Shown piece by piece: positions 1-8,685 of a stretch of 64,000 nt of DNA; the stretch's first letter is position 1; each line of letters starts with the position of its first letter. Below the pieces are notes generated by a model, which was given only the letters and a program-made list of their open reading frames with translations, was not told the DNA's origin and ran no database searches. This stretch comes from Oceanisphaera psychrotolerans (GTDB taxonomy: Bacteria; Pseudomonadota; Gammaproteobacteria; Enterobacterales; Aeromonadaceae): assembly GCF_001870485.1 (NCBI RefSeq), contig NZ_MDKE01000069.1:58001-122000 (forward strand), read 5' to 3'. The position numbers and the translations under genes were made by a program.

Positions 1-512
1 CCGGGCGCCTTCCAGGGCGCCACCCGACACCGCGCTCCAGGTCAGCGCCGAGTACACCAGCCCGCAAGGCAGCCAGCCCCAGACCATGCCGAAGGGCAGG
101 GCCGCCATGGGGTGCTTGAACGGGATGAAGCGCCCGGCCAGGGGCTTGAGATGACGCCAGAGGCCATTGCCGAGCTTTTCCAGTTTCAGTAATACAAACC
201 ACCAGCGCGCCAGATACAAGCCGAGCAATATGGTCATCACGCCGGCCAGCAATCGCAACCACACCAGCCCCTGCTTGCCCAGGCTGACATCGGCCAGACT
301 GGCGAACACGCCACCGACCAGGCGCCGGCCAGGCCGTAGCTGAGGATACGACCGGCGTTATAGCTGAGCAGATACAGCCATTGCCAGCGGCGCTGAGTGG
401 CCGGAACGGCCATGGAAAAGGCGGCGGCCACCCCGCCACACATGGCGATGCAATGGCCGGCACCCAGCAGGCCAATCAGCAACGCCGCCCAGGCATCAAG
501 CTGAGTGGTCAT
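1..512 (-). CDS. TauE/SafE-like membrane protein (cco-linked), partial and frameshifted
   Basis: Polytopic membrane protein of the sulfite exporter TauE/SafE (COG2836-like) group that often closes cco maturation operons; a role in copper handling or oxidase assembly is inferred from position only. The start is MTTQLDAW, overlapping the ccoS end by 17 bp. The first transmembrane stretch has GAGHCIAMCGG, typical of the group. Near 321 the frame breaks: after SYGLAGA the sense continues one frame over as LVGGVFASLADVSLGKQG, then WLRLLAGVMTILLG and PFGMVWGWLPCGLVYSA, running off the left edge. Restoring one C in the GGCGCC-TGG stretch repairs it, so an indel error is more likely than true decay. 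Confidence 0.75.
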
Positions 513-705
513 GCGGGTCCTTGTCGTGGTCGCGCTGGGCCTGGCGATGGGCATCCTTGTCATCATCAAACAGGATATTGTTGCCCTGCCGGTCCAGGTC
601 TTCGAACTGATCGCTTCTTACCGACCAGAAAAACACGACGATGGCGATAGCCGCAAAGACCATGGCAATGGGGATCATCAGGTACCAGATTTCGATATCG
701 TTCAT
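496..705 (-). CDS. ccoS: cbb3-type cytochrome oxidase assembly protein CcoS
   Basis: Small single-span membrane protein (69 aa) needed for maturation of cbb3 oxidase, thought to help cofactor insertion. One N-terminal helix (about residues 7-27: LMIPIAMVFAAIAIVVFFW) is followed by the CcoS signature WSVRSDQFEDLDRQGNNILFD. The C-terminus is His/Asp-rich (DKDPHDHS), which could bind metal. Its ATG overlaps the ccoI stop by 4 bp (ATGA), so the two are translationally coupled. Family length and context agree well. Confidence 0.95.
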   Translation of the reverse strand: MNDIEIWYLMIPIAMVFAAIAIVVFFWSVRSDQFEDLDRQGNNILFDDDKDAHRQAQRDHDKDPHDHSA

Positions 706-3077
706 AGCCGGGATAGCCTTAGTGAGTTGGTCATTACGATCAGCGAGCTGGCCGACATGCCGGCCATGGCGAACCAGGGGGAGACCTGGCCCATGGCCGC
801 CAGCGGCAATACCACCAGGTTATAGCCCAGCGCCCAGCTGAAATTCTGCTTGATCACCCGTCGACAGCGGGCGGCGATATGACGGGCGGTCAGTATATGC
901 TGCAGGTTGTCGGAGAGCAGCAGGGCATCGGCGCTGTTCTTGGCGATGTCGGTGCCACCCGCCATGGCAAAGGACACATGGGCGCCGGCCAGGACCGGCG
1001 CATCGTTGATGCCATCCCCCACCATCAGGCATATCTCGCCGGCCCGGCCGCAGCGTCGGAGGTAGGCCAGCTTGTCATCGGGGCTGGCATGCTTGACCAG
1101 CTTGTCGACACCCAGCCGCTCGGCTACCTGTTCGGCCTGACCGGAGCTGTCGCCGGTGAGGATGGTGGTGGCAATGCCCTTCGCCCGGCAGTCACGAATC
1201 AGCGTGTCGGCTTCTTCCCGAAGCGGATCGGTCAGCACGACACGCGCCACCAGCCCTCGTTCATTGGCCAGATAGACACAGAGCTCCGCATCCTGATTAT
1301 CCGGTGCCAGCCAGGCACCACTGCCCAACCGCCAGCGATGGCCGTCAATCAGGCCACTGACACCGCGACCGACCCGGTTTTCCCGTTCGGTCACCATTAA
1401 TCCCTGCTGCCGGTAGGGTGCAAAGGCACGGGCGATGGGATGTTCCGACTGGGCTTCCAATGCGGCGGCCAGCGCCAGGACATCAGACTCGCTCAGCTCG
1501 GCCAGCAGGGCTACCGAGCTGACGGCAACCTCGCCTTTGGTCAGGGTGCCGGTTTTATCAAACACGATACGGCTGACCCGGGGGAGGGTATCCAGCACAT
1601 GGGCCCGGCGTACCAGAATGCCGGAGCGGCTCAGGCGGGAGGTCGCGACCGTGAGCGCAGTGGGAGTGGCCAGCGACAAGGCACAGGGGCAGGTGGCCAC
1701 CAGTACCGACAGCATCACCCAGAATGCCTTGTCGGCATCGAGCTGCAGCCACACCAGATAGGTCGTCAGTGTGACCAGCAACAGCGCCGCCACGAAGTAG
1801 CGGGACAGTTGATCGGCCAGAATGGCCACCCTGGGCTTTTCCGCCAGGGCGTCGTCCTGGGCGCGCAGAATTTCAGACACCCGGGCTTCGGCCAGCGGGC
1901 GCAGTACCCGCAGTCGCAATGGCGCTTCGACATTGGTTGTGCCGGCAAAGACAGGGTCACCGGGCTGGCGGCTGACCGGCAGGTGTTCGCCGGTCAGCAT
2001 CGACTCATCCACGCTGGTGCGGCCATCGAGGATTTCGGCATCGGCCGGGATCCGACCGCCCGGAGCCACCAGTACTATCTGACCGGTCTGCAGGGTTTTG
2101 GCGGCCAGCTCCCGCTCGCCATCGTCGGTTTCGACCCGGGCCAGCATGGGGATCAACAGCGTCAGGTTGGCGGTGGTTTCCGAGGCCCGACGTTTGGCGC
2201 GCATCTCCAGAAAACGGCTGGTCAGCAGCAAAAAGGCAAACATGGACACACATTCGTAATAGACATCGCCGGTCTGGGTCACGGTGGCATAGACCGAGGC
2301 CACAAAGGCAAACACCATCGCCAGCGACACCGGCAGATCCATGTTCAATGCCCGGTTTTTGAGACCGCGCCAGGCATTGCGGTAGAAGGGCAGGGCGGAG
2401 TACGCCATCACCGGAACAGACAGCCACAGGCTTATCCAGCGGAAGTACTCGACCAGAGCGGCATCGGTGTCCGGAAACAGATCATCATACAGCGCCAGTG
2501 CCACCATCATCACCTGCATGCTGGCGATGCCGGCCACCCCCATGCGCAGCAGGTAGGATTTAACCTCCCGGTTATAAAGCTGCTCCTGCTGATGGGGTTG
2601 AAAGGGCCGAGCCTGATAGCCGATATCGGCAAAGGCCGTCAGCAGCCGGCTCAAGGAAACCTGCTCGTCGTGCCAGCGCAGCCGGGCCCGCTCGGTGGTG
2701 GTATTGACCTGGATAAGAGCCACCCCCGGAACCCGTGCCAGATGACGTTCAATCAACCAGGCACAGGCGGCACAACTCAGGCCGGAAATAGAGAGCTGAA
2801 CTTCTTTAAGCTGGTCTTTTTCACTGACGAAGTCCTGCTGTATCTCGGCCAGATCATAGTGCTGCAGCTGTTTCAGCTCGTCGGGGACCGCATCGGCTTT
2901 GGGGGCAGGACCGGTGCGGTGCTGGTAGTAGCTGCCCAGTCCGCACTCGATAATGGTATCGGCCACCGCCAGACAACCGGGACAGCAGAAACACTGACTG
3001 ATCCCATCCAGCTCCAGTTGATGCCGGCTGCCGGCAGGAATGGCTTCACCACAGTGAAAACAGCCGTCCATGATCAA
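702..3077 (-). CDS. ccoI: Copper-translocating P1B-type ATPase CcoI
   Basis: P-type ATPase that exports Cu+ for assembly of the cbb3 CuB centre. The N-terminus has a Cys-rich domain (CFHCGEAIP, CFCCPGC), then a heavy-metal-associated domain with GLSCAAC (Cys 102 and 105). The membrane metal site is the CPC motif at 463-465, phosphorylation is at D507 in DKTGTLT, and the hinge GDGINDAPV is near 686. The 791-residue length is normal for FixI/CcoI. It overlaps ccoH by 4 bp upstream and ccoS by 4 bp downstream. MDGCFHC at 3071 is an alternative start. Confidence 0.96.
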   Translation of the reverse strand: MIMDGCFHCGEAIPAGSRHQLELDGISQCFCCPGCLAVADTIIECGLGSYYQHRTGPAPKADAVPDELKQLQHYDLAEIQQDFVSEKDQLKEVQLSISGLSCAACAWLIERHLARVPGVALIQVNTTTERARLRWHDEQVSLSRLLTAFADIGYQARPFQPHQQEQLYNREVKSYLLRMGVAGIASMQVMMVALALYDDLFPDTDAALVEYFRWISLWLSVPVMAYSALPFYRNAWRGLKNRALNMDLPVSLAMVFAFVASVYATVTQTGDVYYECVSMFAFLLLTSRFLEMRAKRRASETTANLTLLIPMLARVETDDGERELAAKTLQTGQIVLVAPGGRIPADAEILDGRTSVDESMLTGEHLPVSRQPGDPVFAGTTNVEAPLRLRVLRPLAEARVSEILRAQDDALAEKPRVAILADQLSRYFVAALLLVTLTTYLVWLQLDADKAFWVMLSVLVATCPCALSLATPTALTVATSRLSRSGILVRRAHVLDTLPRVSRIVFDKTGTLTKGEVAVSSVALLAELSESDVLALAAALEAQSEHPIARAFAPYRQQGLMVTERENRVGRGVSGLIDGHRWRLGSGAWLAPDNQDAELCVYLANERGLVARVVLTDPLREEADTLIRDCRAKGIATTILTGDSSGQAEQVAERLGVDKLVKHASPDDKLAYLRRCGRAGEICLMVGDGINDAPVLAGAHVSFAMAGGTDIAKNSADALLLSDNLQHILTARHIAARCRRVIKQNFSWALGYNLVVLPLAAMGQVSPWFAMAGMSASSLIVMTNSLRLSRL

Positions 3078-3565
3078 CTCCCGGCGCGGATGATCAGCCG
3101 GTCCGAAATCGGCAGGCTGATGCGTTTTTGCATACGCCAGTGGCCATCGAACGCTTCAATCTGCAGGTTCCACTGGCCGTCTATCAGCGGGCGATCAAGC
3201 CGCTCGCGATAAACACCGGCCGCATCGCTGGTCAGCAGCAACTGCTGATCCTGCTTGGCGAGGGTGGGGTGGTTGAAGAGCACCCGTACCGCTTCACCAT
3301 TGTTATGACGGCCCTGCATGTGGAGTTCGAGCTGACCGTCCCGATAACGCAGCTCGGCCACCAGACCCAGCTCTTCGGCTTTTTTCACCTCGCTGAGATC
3401 CTGATTGATGGCTCGGCCTTTTTTGTAGTAGTCATCGACCACCATGCTGTCGGCCCCGGAACTGGCCAGGTGAAAGGTATAAAGGCTGGCGGCTACCGCG
3501 CACAACGGCAACACGATAAGAAACCAGGGCCAGAACTGCTGATACCAGGGACGTTGCATAACCAA
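3074..3565 (-). CDS. ccoH: FixH/CcoH family cbb3 oxidase assembly protein
   Basis: Membrane-anchored assembly factor of the cbb3 oxidase. An N-terminal helix at residues 12-32 (FWPWFLIVLPLCAVAASLY) is followed by the family hallmark VDDYYKKGRAINQDL and a periplasmic beta domain. It is first of the ccoH-ccoI-ccoS set, each overlapping the next by a few bases, and is separated from ccoP by a stack of terminator hairpins. ccoG, which usually lies between ccoP and ccoH, is absent. Confidence 0.93.
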   Translation of the reverse strand: MVMQRPWYQQFWPWFLIVLPLCAVAASLYTFHLASSGADSMVVDDYYKKGRAINQDLSEVKKAEELGLVAELRYRDGQLELHMQGRHNNGEAVRVLFNHPTLAKQDQQLLLTSDAAGVYRERLDRPLIDGQWNLQIEAFDGHWRMQKRISLPISDRLIIRAGS

Positions 3566-3598
3566 TTCCTACGACAAAAAAGCGGTGCCTAATATAAC

Positions 3599-3676
3599 AA
3601 AAAGCCCCGACCAGCGGGGCTTTTTAATCAAAGCCCCCAACCAGCGGGGCTTTTTAATCAAAGCCCGGCGGGCCTT
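3599..3676 (-). terminator. Three stacked terminator hairpins between ccoP and ccoH
   Basis: Directly after the ccoP stop the minus strand reads a short GCCCG/CGGGC stem (3663-3673), then AAAAAGCCCCGCTGG-TTGGGGGCTTT (3630-3655), then AAAAAGCCCCGCTGG-TCGGGGCTTTTT (3599-3625). The last two are near-identical units about 30 bp apart, so the terminator has been tandemly duplicated. It probably isolates structural ccoNOQP from the ccoHIS assembly genes. Confidence 0.85.
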
Positions 3677-4649
3677 ATTTCACGTTGTTCAGGCTGTAGA
3701 CGTAAGACGCCAACAGGTGAACCTTGTCTTCGCCCAGAATGTCTTTCCAGGCCGGCATCACGCCGTTACGACCGTTGCGAATGCTGTCTTCCACCGCGGC
3801 ACGAGAGCCGCCATAGAGCCAGATACCGTCGGTCAGGTTGGGGGCGCCCATGGCATGGTTACCCTTGGCGTCCATACCGTGACAGGCGGCACAGACGGCG
3901 AAGCGGGCCTGACCCTTCTGGGCTTCCACCGCATCGACCTTGCGGCCGGACAGGCTCAGCACATAGGACGCGACTTCACGCACACCGTCTTCACCGAGGC
4001 TGGCTTCCCAGGCCGGCATGGCACCCTGGCGACCATGGAGCAGCGTGGTCTTGATCTGCTCGGGGGTACCGCCGTACAGCCAGTCGGCATCGGTCAGATT
4101 CGGGAAGCCGCGGCCACCACGAGCATCAGAACCATGACACTGGGCACAGTTTTGCAGGAACAGGCGCTGGCCCACCTTGGTGGCATTTTCGTCCATGGCG
4201 ATATCGGCAATGGCACGGTAGGTCTGGCCATCCGGTTCATAGGCCAGCTCACGGAACTTGGCACCAAAGACTTCATCAGCCTTGACCATTTCCCGCTCAT
4301 ACTGCACCAGCTTGCCCTGCTCGCGCGCGTCGGCAGACGCGGCATGGTATTCCTCCAGCGAGCGAACATTCTGGTTGGAACTCTGCCAGCCCAGCAGGCC
4401 TTTAAAGTTGCCCAGACCCGGATACAGCGCCAGGTAGAACAGCGCGAACACCACCATGAAGATAAACAGGTAGCTCCACCACTTGGGCAGCGGGTTGTTC
4501 AGTTCTGAAATACCGTCGAAGGTATGCCCGGTCGGCGCGCCTTCTTCCATTCCCATTTTGTCCCGGGAACACCAGATCAGCAGGGCCAGGCAACCAAAAA
4601 TGGTGCCCAGGCTGATCACGGTTACAAACACACTTAGAAATGTACTCAT
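3675..4649 (-). CDS. ccoP: cbb3 cytochrome c oxidase subunit III, dihaem cytochrome c (CcoP)
   Basis: Electron-entry subunit of the high-affinity cbb3 oxidase. Two N-terminal membrane helices (about 4-28 and 58-77), the conserved WWSYLFIF region, and two c-type haem motifs CAQCH (168-172) and CAACH (253-257) in the periplasmic part, each with MPAW as the Met-ligand region. At 324 aa it is slightly long for CcoP. Its ATG overlaps the ccoQ stop by 4 bp. Confidence 0.97.
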   Translation of the reverse strand: MSTFLSVFVTVISLGTIFGCLALLIWCSRDKMGMEEGAPTGHTFDGISELNNPLPKWWSYLFIFMVVFALFYLALYPGLGNFKGLLGWQSSNQNVRSLEEYHAASADAREQGKLVQYEREMVKADEVFGAKFRELAYEPDGQTYRAIADIAMDENATKVGQRLFLQNCAQCHGSDARGGRGFPNLTDADWLYGGTPEQIKTTLLHGRQGAMPAWEASLGEDGVREVASYVLSLSGRKVDAVEAQKGQARFAVCAACHGMDAKGNHAMGAPNLTDGIWLYGGSRAAVEDSIRNGRNGVMPAWKDILGEDKVHLLASYVYSLNNVK

Positions 4650-4861
4650 TTTTTATTAGCTCCTGCGCGATCCTGCTCAGTACCCGAAGAGGTTCCGTTC
4701 GCCTCGTCTTCATCAAAAATAGAGCTGGCTATCGCATCAAATGAGTCTTTGCGACGCTTGCCGTAAGCCCACCAGACGATGCCGATAAACAACACCAGCA
4801 AGGTCAGTGTCTGATAACTGATCAGGGTTGGCTTGAGCGCCTCCAGGGTACTGATATCCAT
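4646..4861 (-). CDS. ccoQ: cbb3 oxidase subunit CcoQ
   Basis: Small one-helix accessory subunit that stabilises the cbb3 complex. The 71-residue protein has a helix at about 18-34 (LTLLVLFIGIVWWAYGK), then basic RRK and an acidic tail FDEDEANG. It lies between ccoO (12 bp upstream) and ccoP (4 bp overlap), the canonical NOQP order. Confidence 0.93.
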   Translation of the reverse strand: MDISTLEALKPTLISYQTLTLLVLFIGIVWWAYGKRRKDSFDAIASSIFDEDEANGTSSGTEQDRAGANKK

Positions 4862-4873
4862 AATCGACTCCGG

Positions 4874-5482
4874 TTATTTAAGGGCGTGGCCCAAAGACTG
4901 CAGATAAGCGATGATGGCATCCATTTCGGTCTTGCCCTTCACCGCGGCCTCGGCACCTTCAATGTCCGCATCGGTATAGGGAACACCGAAGCTGTCCCGG
5001 AACAGGGTCAACTTGGCGGCAGTTTGCTTGCCATCCAGGGTGTTGGTTTCCAGCCAGGGGAACGCAGGCATGTTCGACTCGGGCACCACATTACGCGGGT
5101 TGAGCAGATGCACCCGGTGCCATTCGTCGGAGTAACGACCACCGACACGAGCCAGATCCGGACCGGTACGCTTGGAGCCCCACAGGAACGGATGCTCCCA
5201 CACGCTTTCGCCGGCCACGGAATAGTTACCGTAGCGCTCGGTTTCGGCACGGAAGGGGCGGATCATCTGGCTGTGACACACATGACATCCATCGCGGATA
5301 TAAATATCACGACCTTCCATCTCCAGCGCGGTATAAGGGCGCAGGCCCTCTACCGGCTCGTTGGTCTGCTGCTGGAAAAACAGCGGGACGATTTCTACCA
5401 GGCCACCGAAGCTGATGGCCACTACGGTGAGTACCGCCAACCAGGTAACGTTTTTCTCGACGAGTTCATGACGATTTTTCAT
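4874..5482 (-). CDS. ccoO: cbb3 cytochrome c oxidase subunit II, monohaem cytochrome c (CcoO)
   Basis: Membrane-bound monohaem cytochrome c that passes electrons to CcoN. It has an N-terminal anchor (13-35), the haem motif CHVCH at 66-70 followed by [15 protein letters not shown], and a likely Met ligand in [11 protein letters not shown], all typical of CcoO. The 202-residue length is standard. A 12 bp gap follows ccoN. Confidence 0.97.
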   Translation of the reverse strand: MKNRHELVEKNVTWLAVLTVVAISFGGLVEIVPLFFQQQTNEPVEGLRPYTALEMEGRDIYIRDGCHVCHSQMIRPFRAETERYGNYSVAGESVWEHPFLWGSKRTGPDLARVGGRYSDEWHRVHLLNPRNVVPESNMPAFPWLETNTLDGKQTAAKLTLFRDSFGVPYTDADIEGAEAAVKGKTEMDAIIAYLQSLGHALK

Positions 5483-5494
5483 TCACAAGTCTCC

Positions 5495-6919
5495 TTATGC
5501 CGGTTGGGGAATAGCTTGCAGGGAGCCTTTTGGCGCCTTAATGGTGCGATAGCTGTTATAAGCCATCAGCAACATGCCGGTCACGAAGAAGCAGCCGCCC
5601 AGGAAGCGAACAAAGTAGAACGGATAAGAGGCTTGCAGACTTTCAACAAAGCTGTAGGTCAGGGTGCCATCGTCGTTCACCGCACGCCACATCAGACCCT
5701 GCATCACACCGCTGATCCACATGGACACGATGTACAATACGGTACCGATGGTCGCCAGCCAGAAATGCATGTTGATGAGCTTGGTGCTGTACATGCGTTC
5801 CTGATTGAACAGGTTGGGGATCAGGTGATAAACCGCGCCGATAGACACCATGGCAACCCAGCCCAGCGCACCGGAGTGCACGTGGCCCACGGTCCAGTCG
5901 GTGTAGTGGGAGAGGGCGTTCACGGTTTTGATCGCCATCATCGGACCTTCGAAGGTGGACATGCCGTAGAACGACAGGGACACGATCAGGAAACGCAGAA
6001 CGGGATCATAACGCAGTTTGTGCCAAGCGCCAGACAGGGTCATGATGCCGTTGATCATACCGCCCCAGGAGGGTACGAACAGGATCAGTGACATGACCAT
6101 ACCCAGTGACTGAGCCCAGTCGGGCAGGGCGGTATAGTGCAGATGGTGCGAACCGGCCCAGATATACAGGGTGATCAGCGCCCAGAAGTGCACGATGGAC
6201 AGACGGTAGGAATACACCGGACGACCGGCCTGCTTGGGCACGAAATAGTACATCATGCCGAGGAAACCGGCGGTCAGCAGGAAGCCCACGGCGTTATGAC
6301 CGTACCACCACTGGATCATCGCATCGGCGGCGCCGGCATACATGGAGTAGGACTTCATGCCCGTCAGCGGAATCGCCATGCTGTTGACGATATGCAATAC
6401 CGCCACGGTCAGGATGAAACCACCGTAGAACCAGTTCGCCACATAGATGTGGGAGGTGGCACGCTTGTACAGGGTTCCGAAAAAGACGATAGCGTAGGCT
6501 ACCCATACCACGGCGATGGCGACATCGATCGGCCATTCCAGTTCGGCATATTCCTTGGAGGAGGTATAACCCTGAGGCAGGGTGATAATCGCCGCCAGAA
6601 TAATTGCCTGCCAGCCCCAGAATACGAACGACGCCAGCGGGCCACCGAAGAGGCGAGCCTGACAGGTGCGCTGCACGACATAGAAGGAGGTGGCCATCAG
6701 CGCACTACAACCAAATGCAAAAATAACCGCATTGGTGTGCAATGGACGCAATCGGCTATAGGTTAGCCAGGGTGTTTCGAAATTGAGGGCAGGCCAGATA
6801 AGCTGTGCTGCAATGAGCACACCCAACGACATACCGACAATACCCCAGATTACGGTCATGACCGTAAACTGGCGAACTACAGTATAGTTGTAGTTTGGTT
6901 GATTATTAGTTTGACTCAT
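5495..6919 (-). CDS. ccoN: cbb3 cytochrome c oxidase catalytic subunit I (CcoN)
   Basis: Catalytic haem-copper subunit, 474 aa with about 12 membrane helices. [16 protein letters not shown] carries two histidine ligands of Cu[17 protein letters not shown] the haem ligands, and [10 protein letters not shown] another conserved His. I start at [18 protein letters not shown] because family members begin this way; an upstream in-frame ATG at 6964 would add 15 unrelated residues. It is first of ccoNOQP. The 300 bp upstream contain an FNR-type box (7174-7187) and a GTTAAC dyad (7037-7053), consistent with induction at low oxygen. Confidence 0.97.
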   Translation of the reverse strand: MSQTNNQPNYNYTVVRQFTVMTVIWGIVGMSLGVLIAAQLIWPALNFETPWLTYSRLRPLHTNAVIFAFGCSALMATSFYVVQRTCQARLFGGPLASFVFWGWQAIILAAIITLPQGYTSSKEYAELEWPIDVAIAVVWVAYAIVFFGTLYKRATSHIYVANWFYGGFILTVAVLHIVNSMAIPLTGMKSYSMYAGAADAMIQWWYGHNAVGFLLTAGFLGMMYYFVPKQAGRPVYSYRLSIVHFWALITLYIWAGSHHLHYTALPDWAQSLGMVMSLILFVPSWGGMINGIMTLSGAWHKLRYDPVLRFLIVSLSFYGMSTFEGPMMAIKTVNALSHYTDWTVGHVHSGALGWVAMVSIGAVYHLIPNLFNQERMYSTKLINMHFWLATIGTVLYIVSMWISGVMQGLMWRAVNDDGTLTYSFVESLQASYPFYFVRFLGGCFFVTGMLLMAYNSYRTIKAPKGSLQAIPQPA

Positions 6920-7228
6920 CGTTATAGTTCCGCTTCCACTGCTGTTATTCAGGTTTGCGCTCACACAGGGTGATCACGTCGGAAGGATTGAAGACAACCG
7001 TTTTTCATTGGTGGTATCGGCAACCTGAACCGCTTAGTTAACCTTATGTTAACAAAGCAGATCGGGAGGCTCAGAATACACGGCGCAGATGATAAATGAG
7101 TGGCTGCAAAAATAACAGTATAAACAGTAATATGATTACCACTTCAGACCCCCATAAGTCATAAGGGACTGTCTTGATCCAGATCAAGCAGCGGAGTGGA
7201 TTGTATGCAATACAGGAACTGAATTGGC
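6920..7228. promoter_or_regulatory. Divergent control region between ccoN and the 7229 gene
   Basis: About 310 bp without a gene, AT-richer than its surroundings. It contains two copies of GTTAAC separated by CTTAT (7037-7053) and a perfect FNR half-site pair (7174-7187). The FNR box centre lies about 260 bp from the ccoN start and about 48 bp from the 7229 start, so which side it controls is not fixed by sequence alone. Confidence 0.6.
7174..7187. promoter_or_regulatory. FNR/Anr-type binding site
   Basis: TTGATCCAGATCAA matches the FNR consensus TTGAT-N4-ATCAA at every defined base. It lies in the divergent region upstream of ccoNOQP, whose homologues are FNR/Anr-activated. TATGGG at 7151-7156 on the minus strand is a possible -10, putting the box near the usual activation distance for a ccoN transcript with a leader of about 220 nt. 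Confidence 0.8.
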
Positions 7229-7699
7229 ATGAGAGATCGTTTGACTGGCCCTAAACTGGCGCAGATTTTGCTGGTATTGGGCATTTTATCGGCTGCATTT
7301 TGGCTGCGAACCTGCACCGAGAGCAACGACAAGGCTGAATTAGCGAAAGAGAATGTTGATTATTGCGACATAGGTCGCAAAAACTGCAGGGTGGAGCAAG
7401 GGGAGCTGTGGGCCGAGGCCCGGTTAAAGGCCGACCGGCTACAGCCGGAATCACCGTTTCAAATGGAACTGACCTTTTCCGAACCCGATGTGAAGGTGAC
7501 CCGCAGCCGACTGGAAGGAGAAACCATGTATATGGGGACGATGCCGGCCCTGATAAGCGAAGATGCTCCCGGTCACTGGCAAGGTCAGGCCCTGGTGGGA
7601 GCCTGTACCGAGGCCCGTATGGTATGGGCCTGGGTTCTGGACATCGAATATAAAGGCGAATCACGCCAGCTGAAGTTTCTGTTTGAAGTGGCACACTGA
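7229..7699 (+). CDS. Conserved-type hypothetical, N-terminally membrane anchored
   Basis: 156 aa, family not recognised. One hydrophobic helix (about 9-26: KLAQILLVLGILSAAFWL) precedes a small soluble domain, probably periplasmic, with four cysteines outside the helix or at its edge (RTCTE, VDYCDIGRKNCRVE, GACTEAR). The pattern of anchor plus beta-rich domain resembles FixH-type accessory proteins, and it is divergent from ccoN behind an FNR-type box, so a link to low-oxygen respiration is plausible but inferred. AGGA at 7213 is a weakly placed ribosome site. Confidence 0.7.
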   Translation: MRDRLTGPKLAQILLVLGILSAAFWLRTCTESNDKAELAKENVDYCDIGRKNCRVEQGELWAEARLKADRLQPESPFQMELTFSEPDVKVTRSRLEGETMYMGTMPALISEDAPGHWQGQALVGACTEARMVWAWVLDIEYKGESRQLKFLFEVAH

Positions 7700-7745
7700 A
7701 ACGCCGCCGGGTGACCACCGCCCATGACGGCAACAGGGAGATCAC

Positions 7746-8531
7746 TCATTCAAAACTGTCTTGCAAAAAATCCTGCAACCGACGCCATGAATCCTGATCG
7801 GCCGCTTGATTATAACCTACCGGTATATTGAACTCCGCCGCCACCCGATCGGCATCCGGATTGGTAAAGGCGTGCAGGGCACCGGGGTAATTCACCAGCA
7901 GGTAATCGGCTTGTGCTGCGTCCATCTCCTGTCGAAAGGCGGCGACCTGCTCGCCGGGTACCATAGGATCGGCGGCGCCATTGAACACCGCGATACGAAT
8001 GTTACTGCCGGCGGGCAGGGGATCCGCCTTGGGAGTCAGGGAGCCATGAAAACTGGCCACCGCAGCCAGAGGCGCACCGGAGCGAGCCATGTGCAGCACG
8101 ACACCACCGCCATAACAGTACCCCACGGCCGCGATGGGGCTGCCGGCCACCCGCGGATGGCCGGCCAAGACCTCGCGAGCCGCGTTGAAACGCCGTTCCG
8201 CCAGGGGGAGGGAAGCCAGTGATGCCTTGGCGAACGCACCGGCTTCTTCTGGATGGCCGGTCTGTTTGCCGTCACCATACATATCCAACGCCAGGGCGAC
8301 ATAACCGAGTTCGGCCAGCATCTCGGCCCGGAGACGAACATAATCGTTCTGTCCCCACCATTCGTGTACCACCAGCACACCAGGCACCGGGGAGGCCAGG
8401 CTGTCATCGAACGCCAGGTAACCTTTAAATTCCTGACCATCAACCTGATAGGTTAACGGCTCGGTTACCACCGCCGCCTGACTGGAAAAACCAATTACGG
8501 CGCCAACAAGCAAGGTGTATCTGTTCATCAC
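7746..8531 (-). CDS. Dienelactone hydrolase family protein, exported
   Basis: Alpha/beta hydrolase of the dienelactone hydrolase family, 261 aa, with an N-terminal signal peptide (residues 1-19, likely cleaved after SSQA). The nucleophile motif is GYCYGGG with Cys, as in classical DLH; Asp is likely in NGAADPMVP and His in GALHAFTNPDAD. VVHEWWGQNDYVR supplies the oxyanion/Glu region. Substrate unknown; related exported members are often annotated broadly as carboxymethylenebutenolidase. The gene is single, convergent with the 7229 gene (47 bp). Confidence 0.88.
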   Translation of the reverse strand: MMNRYTLLVGAVIGFSSQAAVVTEPLTYQVDGQEFKGYLAFDDSLASPVPGVLVVHEWWGQNDYVRLRAEMLAELGYVALALDMYGDGKQTGHPEEAGAFAKASLASLPLAERRFNAAREVLAGHPRVAGSPIAAVGYCYGGGVVLHMARSGAPLAAVASFHGSLTPKADPLPAGSNIRIAVFNGAADPMVPGEQVAAFRQEMDAAQADYLLVNYPGALHAFTNPDADRVAAEFNIPVGYNQAADQDSWRRLQDFLQDSFE

Positions 8532-8591
8532 TCAGTTCCGGGAAAATGATTAAGCCTTAAGCATAGAACAAGTGTGTTTGAGCCGGTGTAT

Positions 8592-8632
8592 AGCCACTAA
8601 TGCGATAAATGCAGTTATCGGCATTAGTGGCT
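8592..8632. repeat. Long inverted repeat upstream of the recombinase
   Basis: AGCCACTAATGC (8592-8603) and GCATTAGTGGCT (8621-8632) are perfect complements. Inner GATAA and TTATC extend pairing to 17 bp with one bulged G and a 6 nt loop. It lies between the divergent hydrolase and recombinase genes, 54 bp before the recombinase start. It could be a recombinase arm site, an operator or an mRNA hairpin. Confidence 0.8.
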
Positions 8633-8646
8633 GTGAATGCGTTATA

Positions 8647-8662
8647 CTGTTCATCCATACAG
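8647..8662 (+). promoter_or_regulatory. LexA-type SOS box
   Basis: CTGTTCATCCATACAG fits CTG-N10-CAG, with both CTGT and ACAG ends intact. It ends 23 bp before the recombinase ATG, a position where LexA would block transcription. A perfect LexA box occurs at yebG (44372) in the same window, so the host has this regulon. Confidence 0.7.
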
Positions 8663-8685
8663 TTAACATCAGAAAAAGCTGCCCT

